Counted from the stretch's first letter, positions 1-10,130 are shown. The stretch is DNA of 64,000 nt from Poseidonibacter lekithochrous (GCF_018861145.1 NZ_JAHKQT010000017.1:62001-126000); one strand, 5' to 3'. A program made the numbers and translations. Notes: a model not told the origin generated them from the letters alone.

Positions 1-293
1 CTTTAAATAATCCTAAAAATCAGAATATTGTTGGAAAAATAAAGTTTAATCTAGGCGTTTATTATCTAAATAGTAAAAAAAGAATTGATAAGAAAAAGTC
101 TCTTAAATATTTTAAAGAATCAAAAGAAAAAGAGGCTTATTTTAATCTAGGCATATTTTATTATATAGGCCTATTTGTAAAAGAAAATGACAAAATAGCC
201 TATAAGTATTTTAGCAAATCATCTGATTTAGGTTTTTCTAGAGCAAGTAAAAATAAAAATATTATGGAAAAATATAAAGTGGGAACAAACTAA
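1..293 (+). CDS. Sel1-like repeat protein (3' end only)
   Basis: Only the last 96 codons lie in the window; the start is off the left edge. The translation contains tetratricopeptide-like alpha-helical pairs of the Sel1 type, for example AYFNLGIFYYIGLFVKEN followed by AYKYFSKSSDLGFSRA, with the spacing of small and aromatic residues typical of Sel1 repeats (about 36 residues each). Two repeats can be seen. Such proteins usually act as protein-protein scaffolds, often exported; no specific role can be given from this fragment. Its stop codon overlaps the stop of the convergent MATE gene, so the two genes share three bases and no terminator lies between them. Confidence 0.6.
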   Translation, partial: LNNPKNQNIVGKIKFNLGVYYLNSKKRIDKKKSLKYFKESKEKEAYFNLGIFYYIGLFVKENDKIAYKYFSKSSDLGFSRASKNKNIMEKYKVGTN

Positions 294-1645
294 ATAGTTT
301 TATTACAAACTTCTTTAAGCACTCTATTTGTATAGAAATATGCAAAAATAGCAGCACTGTAAATCATAAATAAAATCCCAAACCATAAATAAATATAATC
401 TAATTCAAAATATTTTACTATAACCCATGCAATAATTAGCTTTGCTACAATCTGTCTATATAAACTAATAAACAAAATCATCTTAGGTTTTTTAATTCCC
501 TGAAGTGTTGATACACAGATAAATAAAACAATATAAGCATAAAAAATCCATATTTCAACTAGTAAATAATCAACACCGAAATCTACAACTGTTTCATTTG
601 AATCAAATTGCATAATAAAAAATCTACCAAGGAGCGTTAATATAATTATTCCAACAGTTGATATTATAAATCCATATTTAAGTGAAACTTTTAATGTTTG
701 AATAACTCTATCATATTTTTTAGCACCATAGTTATTTGATACTAGAGTTAGAACAGCAGTATTAAGTCCTAGTGCAGGTAAAAGCATAAGTTGTTCAACT
801 CTATATCCAATTCCATATCCTGCAACTGCTTGCATACCATAATGAGATACAAAATAAGTAAGAATTAGTGAACCAAATGCCATAGTTAGCATACTTAAAC
901 TAATAGGCAAGCCTTGGCTCATAAATAGTTTATATACTCGTAAGTTTGGAAGAAAGTATTCAAGTTTTTTAAAATGAATTACTTTTGTTTGAAGTACTTT
1001 ATAAAGCATAAAAAACATATTTATTACTTGAATTAGAACTGTAGCAATTGCAATACCTTTTATCCCCATTGCAGGAATAAATAAGAATCCATAAATAAAT
1101 AAAGGATTTAAAGCAAGGTTTGCAAAGAATCCAAATATTAGAGTATTTCTATATGTTTTTGTATCACCTTGAGCAACAAGTACTGAGTTTAACGAAAAGT
1201 TAAACATAAAAAAGACAGTACCAAATAAAATTGGATTTATATATTCAATTGAAGTTGCTAAATATTGATCACTAGCACCTAATAAAATAAATAAAGATGG
1301 AGCTAAAAGATATCCAATGATACTTAAGAAAATACCAAGAAGAGGAACAAAAAACAAGCCTTTATGAGCATAAATAGAAGCTAGTTTATATTTCTTTTTT
1401 CCAAAGGCATTTCCTAATAACGCTGTAATTGCAGAAGAAAAACCATATCCTAGTCCAATTATTAAAAAGAATATCATAAAAGATAAAGATAAAGCAGCAA
1501 TTGCTTCAGTTGATATTAGTCCTGCATAAAATGTATCTACTACATTATACATAGTGTTAAAAAACATTCCTACACTTGCTGGAATTGCTAGTTGTTTTAT
1601 TAAAGTAGGTATTTCTTGTGTTGTTAAATGTGCTGATTTTCTCAA
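290..1645 (-). CDS. MATE family multidrug/Na+-driven efflux transporter
   Basis: A 451-residue integral membrane protein, the usual length for the MATE family, with about twelve hydrophobic segments arranged as two similar halves. The N-terminal helix reads IPTLIKQLAIPASVGMFFNT, a typical MATE opening, and NVVDTFYAGLISTEAIAAL is the classic first-loop signature. These antiporters export cationic drugs or metabolites in exchange for Na+ or H+; the substrate cannot be deduced. The start is a TTG at 1645 with a GGAT-like ribosome site upstream; no in-frame ATG lies close by. It is separated by about 100 bases from hom and appears to be a single-gene unit. Confidence 0.88.
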   Translation of the reverse strand: MRKSAHLTTQEIPTLIKQLAIPASVGMFFNTMYNVVDTFYAGLISTEAIAALSLSFMIFFLIIGLGYGFSSAITALLGNAFGKKKYKLASIYAHKGLFFVPLLGIFLSIIGYLLAPSLFILLGASDQYLATSIEYINPILFGTVFFMFNFSLNSVLVAQGDTKTYRNTLIFGFFANLALNPLFIYGFLFIPAMGIKGIAIATVLIQVINMFFMLYKVLQTKVIHFKKLEYFLPNLRVYKLFMSQGLPISLSMLTMAFGSLILTYFVSHYGMQAVAGYGIGYRVEQLMLLPALGLNTAVLTLVSNNYGAKKYDRVIQTLKVSLKYGFIISTVGIIILTLLGRFFIMQFDSNETVVDFGVDYLLVEIWIFYAYIVLFICVSTLQGIKKPKMILFISLYRQIVAKLIIAWVIVKYFELDYIYLWFGILFMIYSAAIFAYFYTNRVLKEVCNKTI

Positions 1646-1752
1646 AATGGAATCCGTATCTATATTAGTTTGTTTAAAATTGATTATAGTATAAAAAAGA
1701 AGATTTAGATGTTTATATTGTAAATTTGTTTATAAAGATAGAAAAGAAGGGT

Positions 1753-3015
1753 TTAATCTTCTATTCTAATCATAGCAGGTTTTGAAGTAACAAAACTTGT
1801 TGCTTCAATTTTTGCTAATGCTTTATTTATATCACTTTCAATACAAGTATGAGTTGAAAGTAAAAGGTGCGCACAAGTTTTATTAAGTGGTTTTTGAATT
1901 AATTTCTCAATTGAAATATCATATTCACTTAAAATAGTTGCAATTTTTGCTAATACTCCAGCTTTATCTTCAACTCTAAGTCTTATATAGTATTTTGTTT
2001 TTATATCATCTTTGCTCATTAGTTTTAATTCTTCACCATAAGAAGTTTCAAAACCAAGCATTGGTGAACCTTTTCCTCTTCTTGCAATATCTACAATATT
2101 AGCAACTACAGCAGATGCAGTTGCATCTCCACCTGCTCCTGGTCCATAATACATCGTTTCACCAACTTTATCTCCAATAACAGAAACACCGTTCATAACG
2201 CCATCAACTTTTGCAATCATTTCACTATTTGGAAGTAATACAGGATGAACTCTAAGTTCAATCTCATTACCTATTTTTTTAGCAATTGTAAGAAGTTTAA
2301 TCGAATAACCAAATTCATTTGCAAAATCAATATCTTCAGGAGAAATATCTTGAATACCTTCAATTAAAATATCTTCAGGTTTCGCATCAATACCATATGC
2401 AATAGAACCTAAAATTAGTAATTTATGTGCAGCATCAAAACCGCCAACATCAAATGTTGGATCTGCTTCTGCATATCCTAATTCTTGTGATTCTTGTAAT
2501 ATCGTGTCATAATCAACACCTTCATCAATCATCTTTGTTAGCATATAATTACAAGTACCATTCATGATACCTTTAATTGATTCAATATTATTTGCAGTTA
2601 GACCTTCTCTTAAAGCATTAATAATTGGAATACCACCTGCAACTGCTGCTTCATATTCAAAAGGAGTATCTCCTGCTAAATCTTGTAATTCATATCTATG
2701 ATATGCAAGTAAAGCCTTATTTGCAGTTACAACTGCTTTACCTTTTGCCAATGCTTTTTTTACGATTTCATATGGTTTTTCAATTCCACCCATAAGCTCA
2801 ACAACAATATCAATTGACTCATCATTTAAAACTTCATCAATATTATCTGTTAATTTAATACTTACATCTCTATCTTTATTTAAGTTAGAAACTACGCCAA
2901 GAACTGGTTCAATTTCAATACCAGCACGTGCAGTAATAATATTTTTATTATCTCTTAAAATATTTGCAACACTAGCTCCTACAGTTCCTACTCCAATAAT
3001 TCCTACTTTTAACAT
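1753..3015 (-). CDS. hom: Homoserine dehydrogenase
   Basis: A 420-residue monofunctional homoserine dehydrogenase, which reduces aspartate semialdehyde to homoserine in threonine and methionine synthesis. The N-terminus has the nucleotide-binding fold GIIGVGTVGASVANIL; the central catalytic segment includes GIMNGTCNYMLTKM and ELGYAEADPTFDVGGFDAAHK. The last 80 residues form an ACT domain (YYIRLRVEDKAGVLAKIATI), the usual site of threonine feedback control. It has no aspartokinase domain. It is the last gene of a minus-strand unit with the AlaC-like aminotransferase 14 bases upstream, the exported protein and rlmB, so co-transcription is likely. Confidence 0.95.
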   Translation of the reverse strand: MLKVGIIGVGTVGASVANILRDNKNIITARAGIEIEPVLGVVSNLNKDRDVSIKLTDNIDEVLNDESIDIVVELMGGIEKPYEIVKKALAKGKAVVTANKALLAYHRYELQDLAGDTPFEYEAAVAGGIPIINALREGLTANNIESIKGIMNGTCNYMLTKMIDEGVDYDTILQESQELGYAEADPTFDVGGFDAAHKLLILGSIAYGIDAKPEDILIEGIQDISPEDIDFANEFGYSIKLLTIAKKIGNEIELRVHPVLLPNSEMIAKVDGVMNGVSVIGDKVGETMYYGPGAGGDATASAVVANIVDIARRGKGSPMLGFETSYGEELKLMSKDDIKTKYYIRLRVEDKAGVLAKIATILSEYDISIEKLIQKPLNKTCAHLLLSTHTCIESDINKALAKIEATSFVTSKPAMIRIED

Positions 3016-3029
3016 CTGTTTTCCTATTC

Positions 3030-4244
3030 TTATTTTTCTAAAGATTTTAAATATTTCTTTATATTTTTTGCTGCTTGTCTAATTCTTTTCTCATTTTCAA
3101 TTAGTGCAATTCTTACATAACCTTCACCATAGTGACCAAATCCAATACCAGGACTTACAGCTACTTGTGCTTGTGTTAATAATTGTTTTGAGAATTCCAT
3201 ACTTCCTAAGTGTTCTGCTTGTTTTGGAATTTTTGCCCAAATAAACATTGAAGCATTTGGTATATCCATATCCCAACCTGCATCTTTAAATGCATCAATC
3301 ATTACATCTCGTCTAAATCTATATTTTTCGGTATGTTCTGCTACACATTCTTGTGGACCATCTAGAGCTACTGTTGCTGCTACTTGAATTGGTGTAAACA
3401 TTCCATAATCAAGCCATGATTTAATTCTTTTTAAAGCGCCTACTAATTTTTCATTACCAACAATGAATCCAACTCTCCATCCTGCCATATTATATGACTT
3501 AGATAAAGTAAATGATTCAACTGCAACATCAAGTGCACCTTCTGCTCCAAAAATTGAAGGAGTTTTATATCCATCAAAAGTAATATCTGCATAAGCAATA
3601 TCAGAGATTACATAGAATCTTTCTCTTTTAGCCATATCAACTAATCTTTGATAAAACTCAGGAGTCACTGTTGCACAAGTTGGATTATGTGGAAAATTAA
3701 CTAGTACATATTTTACTTTTGGAATTGATTCATTTAATGTTTTTTGTAATCTTTCAAAAAATAGATCTTCATCAACTCTAAAATCAGCTCCAAAAGAAAG
3801 TTCAAACTTATGAATTGCTGCTCCACTTAACATAAATGCATACGAGTGAATTGGATATGTAGGATCAGGTACTACTGCTACATCACCAACATTTACAATA
3901 GCTTGAACTAAGTGAACATAACCTTCTTTTGAACCCATTGTTGCACATGCATGTTTATCTGGATCTAGGTAATCTACACCATATTTTCTTTTATACCAGT
4001 TACAAATTGCAAGTCTTAATTTATAAATACCAGCACTTGCTGAATAACCATGGTTTTTAGCTTTATCCGCAGTTTCTTTTAGCTTATCAATAATGTGTTG
4101 TGGTGTAGGACCGTCAGGATTTCCCATTGAAAAATCTATTATATCTTCACCCGCACGTCTTGCTTCCATTTTTATATTATTAACTTCTGCAAACACGTAG
4201 TTTGGAAGTCTCTTCATTCTCTCAAACTCTATTTCTTCAAACAC
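3030..4244 (-). CDS. alaC: AlaC-like pyridoxal-phosphate aminotransferase (class I/II)
   Basis: 404 residues closely resembling E. coli glutamate-pyruvate aminotransferase AlaC along the whole length: ARRAGEDIIDFSMGNPDGPTP near the N-terminus, then TMGSKEGYVH, and the PLP lysine motif SFTLSKSYNMAGWRVGF at about residue 245. It transfers amino groups between alanine or related substrates and 2-oxoglutarate. Related proteins in this phylum are often labelled aspartate or LL-diaminopimelate aminotransferase, so the substrate is not certain. The start is GTG at 4244: a strong AAGGAG ribosome site sits seven bases upstream, overlapping the end of the exported-protein gene, which indicates translational coupling. 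Confidence 0.88.
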   Translation of the reverse strand: MFEEIEFERMKRLPNYVFAEVNNIKMEARRAGEDIIDFSMGNPDGPTPQHIIDKLKETADKAKNHGYSASAGIYKLRLAICNWYKRKYGVDYLDPDKHACATMGSKEGYVHLVQAIVNVGDVAVVPDPTYPIHSYAFMLSGAAIHKFELSFGADFRVDEDLFFERLQKTLNESIPKVKYVLVNFPHNPTCATVTPEFYQRLVDMAKRERFYVISDIAYADITFDGYKTPSIFGAEGALDVAVESFTLSKSYNMAGWRVGFIVGNEKLVGALKRIKSWLDYGMFTPIQVAATVALDGPQECVAEHTEKYRFRRDVMIDAFKDAGWDMDIPNASMFIWAKIPKQAEHLGSMEFSKQLLTQAQVAVSPGIGFGHYGEGYVRIALIENEKRIRQAAKNIKKYLKSLEK

Positions 4245-4247
4245 TTA

Positions 4248-5054
4248 TTACTCCTTTGTAATACTAATCCCTCGCTTTAAATTAGCAAGAGAATACAAAT
4301 CATCTATTTTTATATATGTTGTATTAATTGGTACATCAACTCTTAAGTCATGATGTAAACTATCATCTTTAAAGTTTTCTATAATATTCAAATCATCATC
4401 ATAAAAAACAACATCTGGATGCCATCTATTCCCTCTATTAGAAGTTATATTCAAACTATTAGCATTTGAAATTTTTATTAAATAAGGTTTAAGTGGTTTC
4501 TTTAGTGATAATTGATTATTTGCTGTTAAATCTTTTGCTTTATATATATTTGAATTATCACTATTTATTGAATATCTCCAGCTATAAGCTCCCTCTCTTT
4601 TTATATAGCTCACTTGGCAATTATTTTTTGCAAGTGCTTTTGCTAATCTGAGAGGGTTAATGGCGGCTTCTGTTTTTAGCTTTATATTCCAAATAAAACT
4701 GTTGTTATCATATTTTGCATCTTGAACAAGATAGTAATAATGACCTAAAGAGTTAAGTGCGTCTTTTAAAATTAAAAGAGATTTTTTAGGTGTATCACTT
4801 ATTTTAAATGATACATCTATATATTTTGTAGAGCCATATTTTAATTTTAATAATCCATTACTTTGTAATTTACTTGTTAATGCTAGATAATTTACTTGAC
4901 CATTATTAGAATACGATGAGCCATTAAAGATATAATTAATTAAGTTTTTGTGCTTGTTGTAAGCACTAGGGCCTAGTATATCTCTAATTTGAGTATTTAC
5001 GTTTGCATTTAAAGCTACAGTACAAGTAATTATTAAAATTAGTTTTTTTATCAT
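4248..5054 (-). CDS. Exported protein of unknown function
   Basis: 268 residues with a clear Sec signal peptide (MIKKLILIITCTVALNA, cleavage expected after Ala17). The mature part is mixed alpha/beta, rich in Asn, Lys and Tyr, with one cysteine near residue 143. The C-terminal 80 residues (PYLIKISNANSLNITSN onwards) look like a small beta-sandwich that could bind a ligand or envelope polymer. I do not recognise a family. It lies between rlmB (11 bases upstream) and the aminotransferase (3 bases downstream), and its 3' end contains the ribosome site of the latter, so it is a true member of the operon although its product is periplasmic while its neighbours are cytoplasmic enzymes. Confidence 0.75.
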   Translation of the reverse strand: MIKKLILIITCTVALNANVNTQIRDILGPSAYNKHKNLINYIFNGSSYSNNGQVNYLALTSKLQSNGLLKLKYGSTKYIDVSFKISDTPKKSLLILKDALNSLGHYYYLVQDAKYDNNSFIWNIKLKTEAAINPLRLAKALAKNNCQVSYIKREGAYSWRYSINSDNSNIYKAKDLTANNQLSLKKPLKPYLIKISNANSLNITSNRGNRWHPDVVFYDDDLNIIENFKDDSLHHDLRVDVPINTTYIKIDDLYSLANLKRGISITKE

Positions 5055-5065
5055 AATAAAATCTC

Positions 5066-5755
5066 TTATCTTTTTAGATTATAAATTAAAATCCCAGCAG
5101 CTACTGATACGTTTAACGAATCAAATTCATGTTCCATTGCAATTGATACTTTTAAATCAAGTTTTTTAGCAACTTTTGGAGAAATACCTTCACCTTCACT
5201 TCCTAAGAATAATGCAACTTTATCAGTTTTCTCGATTTTACCATATTTTTTTAAGTCAACACCATCCGTTGTTGCACCTATTAAAGTAAAGCCACAATCT
5301 CTTAACTCACTTGATAAATCAGCAGATCTTGGGTGCACCATAAATGGTAAATCAAGTAATGCTCCTGAACTTGTTCTTACAATTCCAGCGTTATTAATAG
5401 TCTTGATATTTGAAGCTATAATTCCTTCAATACCCATTGAATATGCAGTTCTTGCAATTGCACCAATATTTCCAACATCCGTAACTCCATCTAAAACTAA
5501 GATAAAGTTCATTTCTTTGAAATCTTTGATTGGTGTATAGTCAAATTGAACTAACTTTAAAAAGAAACCTTGATGATTTCCACCTTTTGCAAGTGCTTGA
5601 GCTTTTTGGTTATCTACTTTGTAAATTACTTTTTTAAGACTTGCAAACTTTGAAAAAAGTTTTTTATCTATTTCTTTTGAAAGAAAAACTTCTTCAATTA
5701 ATTCGGGGTGATTTTCTAGTACGTATAGTACGATTTGTTTTCCATATATTATCAT
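5066..5755 (-). CDS. rlmB: TrmH/SpoU-family 23S rRNA (guanosine-2'-O)-methyltransferase RlmB
   Basis: A 229-residue SpoU-family methyltransferase that uses S-adenosylmethionine to 2'-O-methylate a guanosine in 23S rRNA (G2251 in E. coli). The N-terminal 70 residues are the small substrate-binding domain (IIYGKQIVLYVLENHPELI). The C-terminal knotted domain shows the three SpoU motifs: VLDGVTDVGNIGAIARTAYS, LFLGSEGEGISPKV and MEHEFDSLNVSVAAGILIYN, with the essential Asn and Glu-Gly residues in place. It is the first gene of the minus-strand unit that runs on to hom, and is divergent from the FIST chemoreceptor gene. Confidence 0.93.
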   Translation of the reverse strand: MIIYGKQIVLYVLENHPELIEEVFLSKEIDKKLFSKFASLKKVIYKVDNQKAQALAKGGNHQGFFLKLVQFDYTPIKDFKEMNFILVLDGVTDVGNIGAIARTAYSMGIEGIIASNIKTINNAGIVRTSSGALLDLPFMVHPRSADLSSELRDCGFTLIGATTDGVDLKKYGKIEKTDKVALFLGSEGEGISPKVAKKLDLKVSIAMEHEFDSLNVSVAAGILIYNLKR

Positions 5756-5886
5756 GGCTAGATTTTATCTAAAAGTTGTTGATAAACCTCTTTGATAGTT
5801 TTAAAAGAATAAATTAGCTATTTGCTATAACCTAGCTATATAATTATATTATTATATATCATAGAAATTAAAGAGAAAGAGCGTCT

Positions 5887-7857
5887 ATGAAAAGTGAATA
5901 TCTAAAAATAGTAAATACAAAATTGTCAGAAATTAATCAAGATTTAATTGATAGTTTAAGTTTCGAAAATAGCGAGACTAAATTGGTTTTAGGATTTGTA
6001 TCCCCTCATGTAAATTTTAGAGAGTTATCAAGTAAAGTTAAATCATTTTTTTCTTCAGCCACAAAAGTTATTTTAGTTACAACAGCTGGTGAATTATGTA
6101 CTTATAATTTAGACGAAAAAAGAAATATGATTTATAATGATGCAAGTTCTACTTGGGATGACATAGTTTTTCAAGTATTTAGTGAAAAAATGATAGAAGA
6201 TATAGAAGTATTAACTATCCCTTTATTTAGTGAAAACTTAGATCCAAATAGTTACTCACACAAAGAAAGGGTTTCAAAAATAAGTAATGAATTAGATAAA
6301 GTAAATATTCCATTTAAAATTAATCATGAGGACACTTTTGCCTTAACTTTAATAGATGGATTATCAAATAGTGAGAGTTTTTTCACTGAAGCTGTTTATA
6401 ATAGTGGAAAACTTCCTTGTTTAATTATAGGTGGATCAGCAGGTGGAAAACTTGATTTTAAAGAAACATTTATTTTTAATAATAACCAAGTAGTTAGACA
6501 TAAAGCTGTTGTTACTTTAGTAAAATTAAAGAATAATATAAAATATGGAATATTTAAATCTCAAAGTTGTGAAGCAACAAATAAATCTTTTTTAGTTGCG
6601 CAAGCTAATGTTTTAAATAGAACAGTAACTAGTACACTAGATGAAACAAGTAATCAAATCGTTAATTTTGTTGATGTTCTATGTTCTACATTAAATTGTA
6701 CACTTGAAGATTTACCAGAAGTGCTTAACTCATATACTTTTGCAATTAAACTTGATAATGATATTTATATTAGATCTGTATCAAATGTTGATATAGAAAA
6801 TAAAAATATTTCATTTTTTTGTGATATTTCTTTTGGTGATGTATTATATTTAGTAAAAAGAAAAGATTTTCTTTCACAAACTGAAAATGATTATAGAAGA
6901 TTTTGTGCAAATAAGCATGTTGAACCAATAGGTGGAATGTTTAATGATTGTATTTTAAGAAGATTGACTAATTATGAACATTTAAACTCTTTGACAACTT
7001 TTAATGATATTCCTATTGCTGGATTCTCAACATTTGGAGAACTTTTAGGCTTGAATATAAATCAAACTTTAACTGCATTATTCTTTTATCATGTAGAAAA
7101 TGAAAAAGATTTTGCTGATAATTTTGTTGATAATTTTGTAAAAAAATATGCACAATATTCTGCTTATTATGAAAAGAAAGAAATCCATCAGCAACGATTG
7201 TTATCAAAAGTTAGAAATACTTTATTAAGTACTTTAAATGATGCTTTTCCTTTGATTAAAGATATGGTTAACATTTTAAATGATGTTTATGGAAATACAA
7301 AAAAAGGGAATGAAATTATTAGTGATGTTAATAGTAAGTTTGAAGTATTTTCAAATGATATTACAAAAAATGTCGATACAAATAATGATTTAGTTGAAAA
7401 TATGAAAAGTTTAATAAGTAATGCATCTGATATTAAAACTGTATTAACTGCAATTTCAGGTATTGCAATGCAGACAAACTTATTAGCTTTAAATGCAGCA
7501 ATTGAAGCATCAAGAGCTGGTGAATATGGTAATGGTTTTAAAGTTGTTGCAGATGAAGTTAAGAAACTTTCTAAAACAACACAAGAAAGTGTAAAAGAGA
7601 GTAATTCTTCAGTTGATATTACAATAAAAGATATAAATAAAATATCTAAAATAATTTATGAAGCTAGTTCTTCATTAGAAACAATTTCAAAAGATATAGG
7701 ATTAATAAGTGGCTCTTTTACAGAAATAACTAAAAGTAGTAAAGATACTAATGGCTTAATTGAAGATAAAAAAGATGGCTTTAATATTTTAATTAATCAC
7801 TTAGGGAAAATAGATTATATTCAAAATAATTTAAAAACTTTAGAAAAGAATATATAA
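5887..7857 (+). CDS. Soluble methyl-accepting chemotaxis protein with FIST sensor domains
   Basis: A 656-residue cytoplasmic chemoreceptor. Residues about 20-220 match a FIST_N domain ([14 protein letters not shown], then [16 protein letters not shown]), and residues about 230-405 a FIST_C domain ending with [16 protein letters not shown]. The C-terminal 240 residues are the coiled-coil MCP signalling domain; its hairpin tip contains [11 protein letters not shown] followed by [12 protein letters not shown]. No membrane segment or HAMP domain is visible, so the protein should sense a cytoplasmic ligand and couple to CheA/CheW. FIST domains are thought to bind small molecules such as amino acids. 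The ribosome site is AAAGAGAAAGAG. It is transcribed alone and ends in a shared terminator with rsmI. Confidence 0.92.
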   Translation: MKSEYLKIVNTKLSEINQDLIDSLSFENSETKLVLGFVSPHVNFRELSSKVKSFFSSATKVILVTTAGELCTYNLDEKRNMIYNDASSTWDDIVFQVFSEKMIEDIEVLTIPLFSENLDPNSYSHKERVSKISNELDKVNIPFKINHEDTFALTLIDGLSNSESFFTEAVYNSGKLPCLIIGGSAGGKLDFKETFIFNNNQVVRHKAVVTLVKLKNNIKYGIFKSQSCEATNKSFLVAQANVLNRTVTSTLDETSNQIVNFVDVLCSTLNCTLEDLPEVLNSYTFAIKLDNDIYIRSVSNVDIENKNISFFCDISFGDVLYLVKRKDFLSQTENDYRRFCANKHVEPIGGMFNDCILRRLTNYEHLNSLTTFNDIPIAGFSTFGELLGLNINQTLTALFFYHVENEKDFADNFVDNFVKKYAQYSAYYEKKEIHQQRLLSKVRNTLLSTLNDAFPLIKDMVNILNDVYGNTKKGNEIISDVNSKFEVFSNDITKNVDTNNDLVENMKSLISNASDIKTVLTAISGIAMQTNLLALNAAIEASRAGEYGNGFKVVADEVKKLSKTTQESVKESNSSVDITIKDINKISKIIYEASSSLETISKDIGLISGSFTEITKSSKDTNGLIEDKKDGFNILINHLGKIDYIQNNLKTLEKNI

Positions 7858-7875
7858 GTAATAACTTATATATTC
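7848..7875. terminator. Bidirectional hairpin between the FIST-MCP gene and rsmI
   Basis: A perfect 12-bp inverted repeat (GAATATATAAGT / ACTTATATATTC) with a 4-base loop. It spans the stop codons of both convergent genes. Confidence 0.75.
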
Positions 7876-8684
7876 TCTTTCATAAGTTGTTGGTAAACTT
7901 CTTTTGTAGCTTGTCCTGTTAGTTTTGAAATAAGTTTTGCTTTGATTTTTGGAGCTAAGTCTAAGTCTTGTATATCTTTTAATTCAAGATGTGAACCACT
8001 TATTTCTTTTGGTTCAATAACTACAACCCATTCACCTCTTATATTTATATTTTTAAATTCTTCATATAAATTTGCAGCAGTACTTTTATAAGTTGTTTGG
8101 TGTAATTTTGTAATTTCTTTTGCTAAAAATATTGTTCTAGAAGGTTGAAGTTTATTTAATTCTTCTAGTAGTTTTGCTAGTCTATGTGGTGATTCATAAA
8201 GAATTGCTAGTTTATCATCATTTAAAATTTCATTTAATTTCTGTGCTCGAGTAGCTCCTTTATGATCTAAAAAACCATGAAATGAAAAAGTAGTATGAGG
8301 AAACCCACTCATTGCATAAGCTGTTAAGACAGCATTTGCACCAGGTAATACATCATATTCTATATCATTTTTAATACAGTAATCAACAAGTGTAGCCCCA
8401 GGATCTGAAACACAAGGCATTCCTGCATCACTTACATAAACAACATTTTTAATAAAAGTTTCTTTTGATAATGTTTCTAAGACTTTTTTTTCATTATGAG
8501 AATGATAAGATTTATATTCTTTATCTTTGAAGTCTAGATTATTTTTTTCACCTAAAAGTGAAAGTAGTTTTTTTGTTACTCTTGTATCTTCACAAAAAAT
8601 TAGTTCCGCCTCCTGTAAAACTTGAAGAGATCTTTTTGAGATGTCTTCAAGATTTCCAATAGGAGTGGGAACTAAGCAGAGCAT
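7866..8684 (-). CDS. rsmI: 16S rRNA (cytidine1402-2'-O)-methyltransferase RsmI
   Basis: A 272-residue tetrapyrrole-methylase-fold enzyme that 2'-O-methylates C1402 in the 16S rRNA decoding centre. Family motifs are plain: MLCLVPTPIGNLEDIS at the N-terminus, AELIFCEDTRVTKKLL, and VSDAGMPCVSDPGATLV at about residues 88-104, which bind S-adenosylmethionine. The length is normal. It follows rpmE with a 9-base gap on the minus strand, so the two ribosome-related genes are probably co-transcribed. Confidence 0.95.
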   Translation of the reverse strand: MLCLVPTPIGNLEDISKRSLQVLQEAELIFCEDTRVTKKLLSLLGEKNNLDFKDKEYKSYHSHNEKKVLETLSKETFIKNVVYVSDAGMPCVSDPGATLVDYCIKNDIEYDVLPGANAVLTAYAMSGFPHTTFSFHGFLDHKGATRAQKLNEILNDDKLAILYESPHRLAKLLEELNKLQPSRTIFLAKEITKLHQTTYKSTAANLYEEFKNINIRGEWVVVIEPKEISGSHLELKDIQDLDLAPKIKAKLISKLTGQATKEVYQQLMKENI

Positions 8685-8693
8685 AAAGTTCTA

Positions 8694-8900
8694 CTACTTA
8701 GAAGCAGCAGCGTATTTAGCTTTGAATTTCTCAACTCTACCAGCAGCATCAACAATTTTTTGCTCTCCAGTAAAGAATGGGTGACAAGATGAACAAATAT
8801 CTATTCTCATAGTTTCAACATTTGATTTAGTTTCAAATGAATTACCACAAGCACAAGATACTGTACAAGTTTTGTAGTCTGGGTGTATATCTTTTTTCAC
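8694..8900 (-). CDS. rpmE: 50S ribosomal protein L31 (zinc-binding type)
   Basis: A 68-residue L31. It is the C+ zinc-binding form: Cys residues occur at [11 protein letters not shown] and at [15 protein letters not shown], giving the four-ligand zinc site expected for the primary, zinc-replete paralog. The start is GTG at 8900 preceded by an AAGGACC ribosome site; the next in-frame codons are MKKDIHPDY as in other L31 proteins, so this start is well supported. Confidence 0.96.
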   Translation of the reverse strand: MKKDIHPDYKTCTVSCACGNSFETKSNVETMRIDICSSCHPFFTGEQKIVDAAGRVEKFKAKYAAASK

Positions 8901-8985
8901 GCCAAGGTCCTTATATAAATTAATGTAAAATAAAAGGTCAAGTCTATAGTTGCCCTTTATTAAACTCTTTGAATCGGGATTATAT

Positions 8986-9858
8986 CTAAAAAAACTTAAT
9001 AATATCTGAATTTAAGTTTGTTATAATATTTGAAGTTTTATTACTTTTAAATTGACCCTTATTAAAAGTATTTTGTCTTTTTGCAAGTTTGACTGTATTT
9101 TGAGCAATTTTTTCTTCTAATTGTTTTTTATTTAGTTTTCCATCTAAAAATTCTAGAGTTTCAAGTATTCCTATTGATGACATACTATTTGGTTTTCTAG
9201 TATATTTTCTTTCTAAATATATTACTTCATCAATAATTCCATTATCTATCATTTGAGTTGTTCTTTGATAAATTCTTTTTTTAAGGTCTTCTTTTTCCCA
9301 AAGGATTTCAAAAAGTTTTAGATTTTTTACAATTGGAATTTTTGGATTTTTTTTAAAATAAACACTTGGAGTTAAATCAGTTTTCTTATAAATCGCATAA
9401 GCTTTTTCAATTCTATATCTATCATTTCTTTTGATTTTTGACATATAATCTTTATCTAATGAATACAACAAATCATATATCTCACCAACATTTGAATCAA
9501 GTTTTACTTTAAAATCAACTCCTGTAGAAATACCCTCTATTAAACTTTTTAAATAAAATCCTGTTCCACCAACAATAATAAGGTTTTTATCATTATTCTT
9601 TGCAAAATCTTTTGCTTTTTTATAACAGTTTATAAATTGAATAACATCAAACTCTTCGTTTGGTAAAACTTCATCAATTCCAAAGTGAATAATATCTCCG
9701 CGCTCTTCTTTTGTAGGTTTTGCAGAAGCTACATTTATCTCTTTATACACTGCTAGTGAATCAAGTGATAGTATTATAGAATTTGTTTTATGTGCTATTT
9801 CTAGTGATAAAGCAGTTTTACCTGAGGCCGTTGAGCCTATAATTGCGATTTCTTTCAT
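8986..9858 (-). CDS. miaA: tRNA dimethylallyltransferase
   Basis: 290 residues. It adds a dimethylallyl group to the N6 of A37 in tRNAs reading UNN codons. The P-loop is at the extreme N-terminus ([13 protein letters not shown]), followed by [19 protein letters not shown], which matches the family signature for the substrate base and isoprenoid binding, and [13 protein letters not shown]. It is slightly shorter than the E. coli enzyme, as is common in this phylum. The gene stands between rpmE and a small lipoprotein gene on the same strand. Confidence 0.94.
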   Translation of the reverse strand: MKEIAIIGSTASGKTALSLEIAHKTNSIILSLDSLAVYKEINVASAKPTKEERGDIIHFGIDEVLPNEEFDVIQFINCYKKAKDFAKNNDKNLIIVGGTGFYLKSLIEGISTGVDFKVKLDSNVGEIYDLLYSLDKDYMSKIKRNDRYRIEKAYAIYKKTDLTPSVYFKKNPKIPIVKNLKLFEILWEKEDLKKRIYQRTTQMIDNGIIDEVIYLERKYTRKPNSMSSIGILETLEFLDGKLNKKQLEEKIAQNTVKLAKRQNTFNKGQFKSNKTSNIITNLNSDIIKFF

Positions 9859-9893
9859 TTTTTGATTTTATCTAAACTCTTATGAATGCTATC

Positions 9894-10112
9894 TTATTTA
9901 GCAGTTTCTTTTGATTGTACTTCTTTATTTCTACAATCTTCTAATATTTGATTTAGTTTATTGATTTCTTGTTCTTTTTCAATTAATGATTTTAATAAAT
10001 TTGAGATATCGTCTTTGTTTGAATCTTCTACGTGTGTTTGTGCTTTTGAAATACAAGCTGTAAAAACTGTAGAGATAAGTAGTATTGATAGGGTAAGTTT
10101 TAATATTTTCAT
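9894..10112 (-). CDS. Small putative lipoprotein
   Basis: 72 residues from the ATG at 10112. An upstream TTG at 10142 is in frame but would put ten charged residues before the signal sequence, so the ATG is preferred. The N-terminus is MKILKLTLSILLISTVFTAC, a lipoprotein signal with the modified cysteine expected at residue 20. The remainder is a short coiled coil (LLKSLIEKEQEINKLNQILED) ending with a second cysteine in DCRNKE. It may be an envelope anchor. No family is recognised. It lies downstream of the large repeat lipoprotein but is separated from it by a strong hairpin. Confidence 0.65.
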   Translation of the reverse strand: MKILKLTLSILLISTVFTACISKAQTHVEDSNKDDISNLLKSLIEKEQEINKLNQILEDCRNKEVQSKETAK

Positions 10113-10130
10113 GAGTTTCTTTCTTAATTT

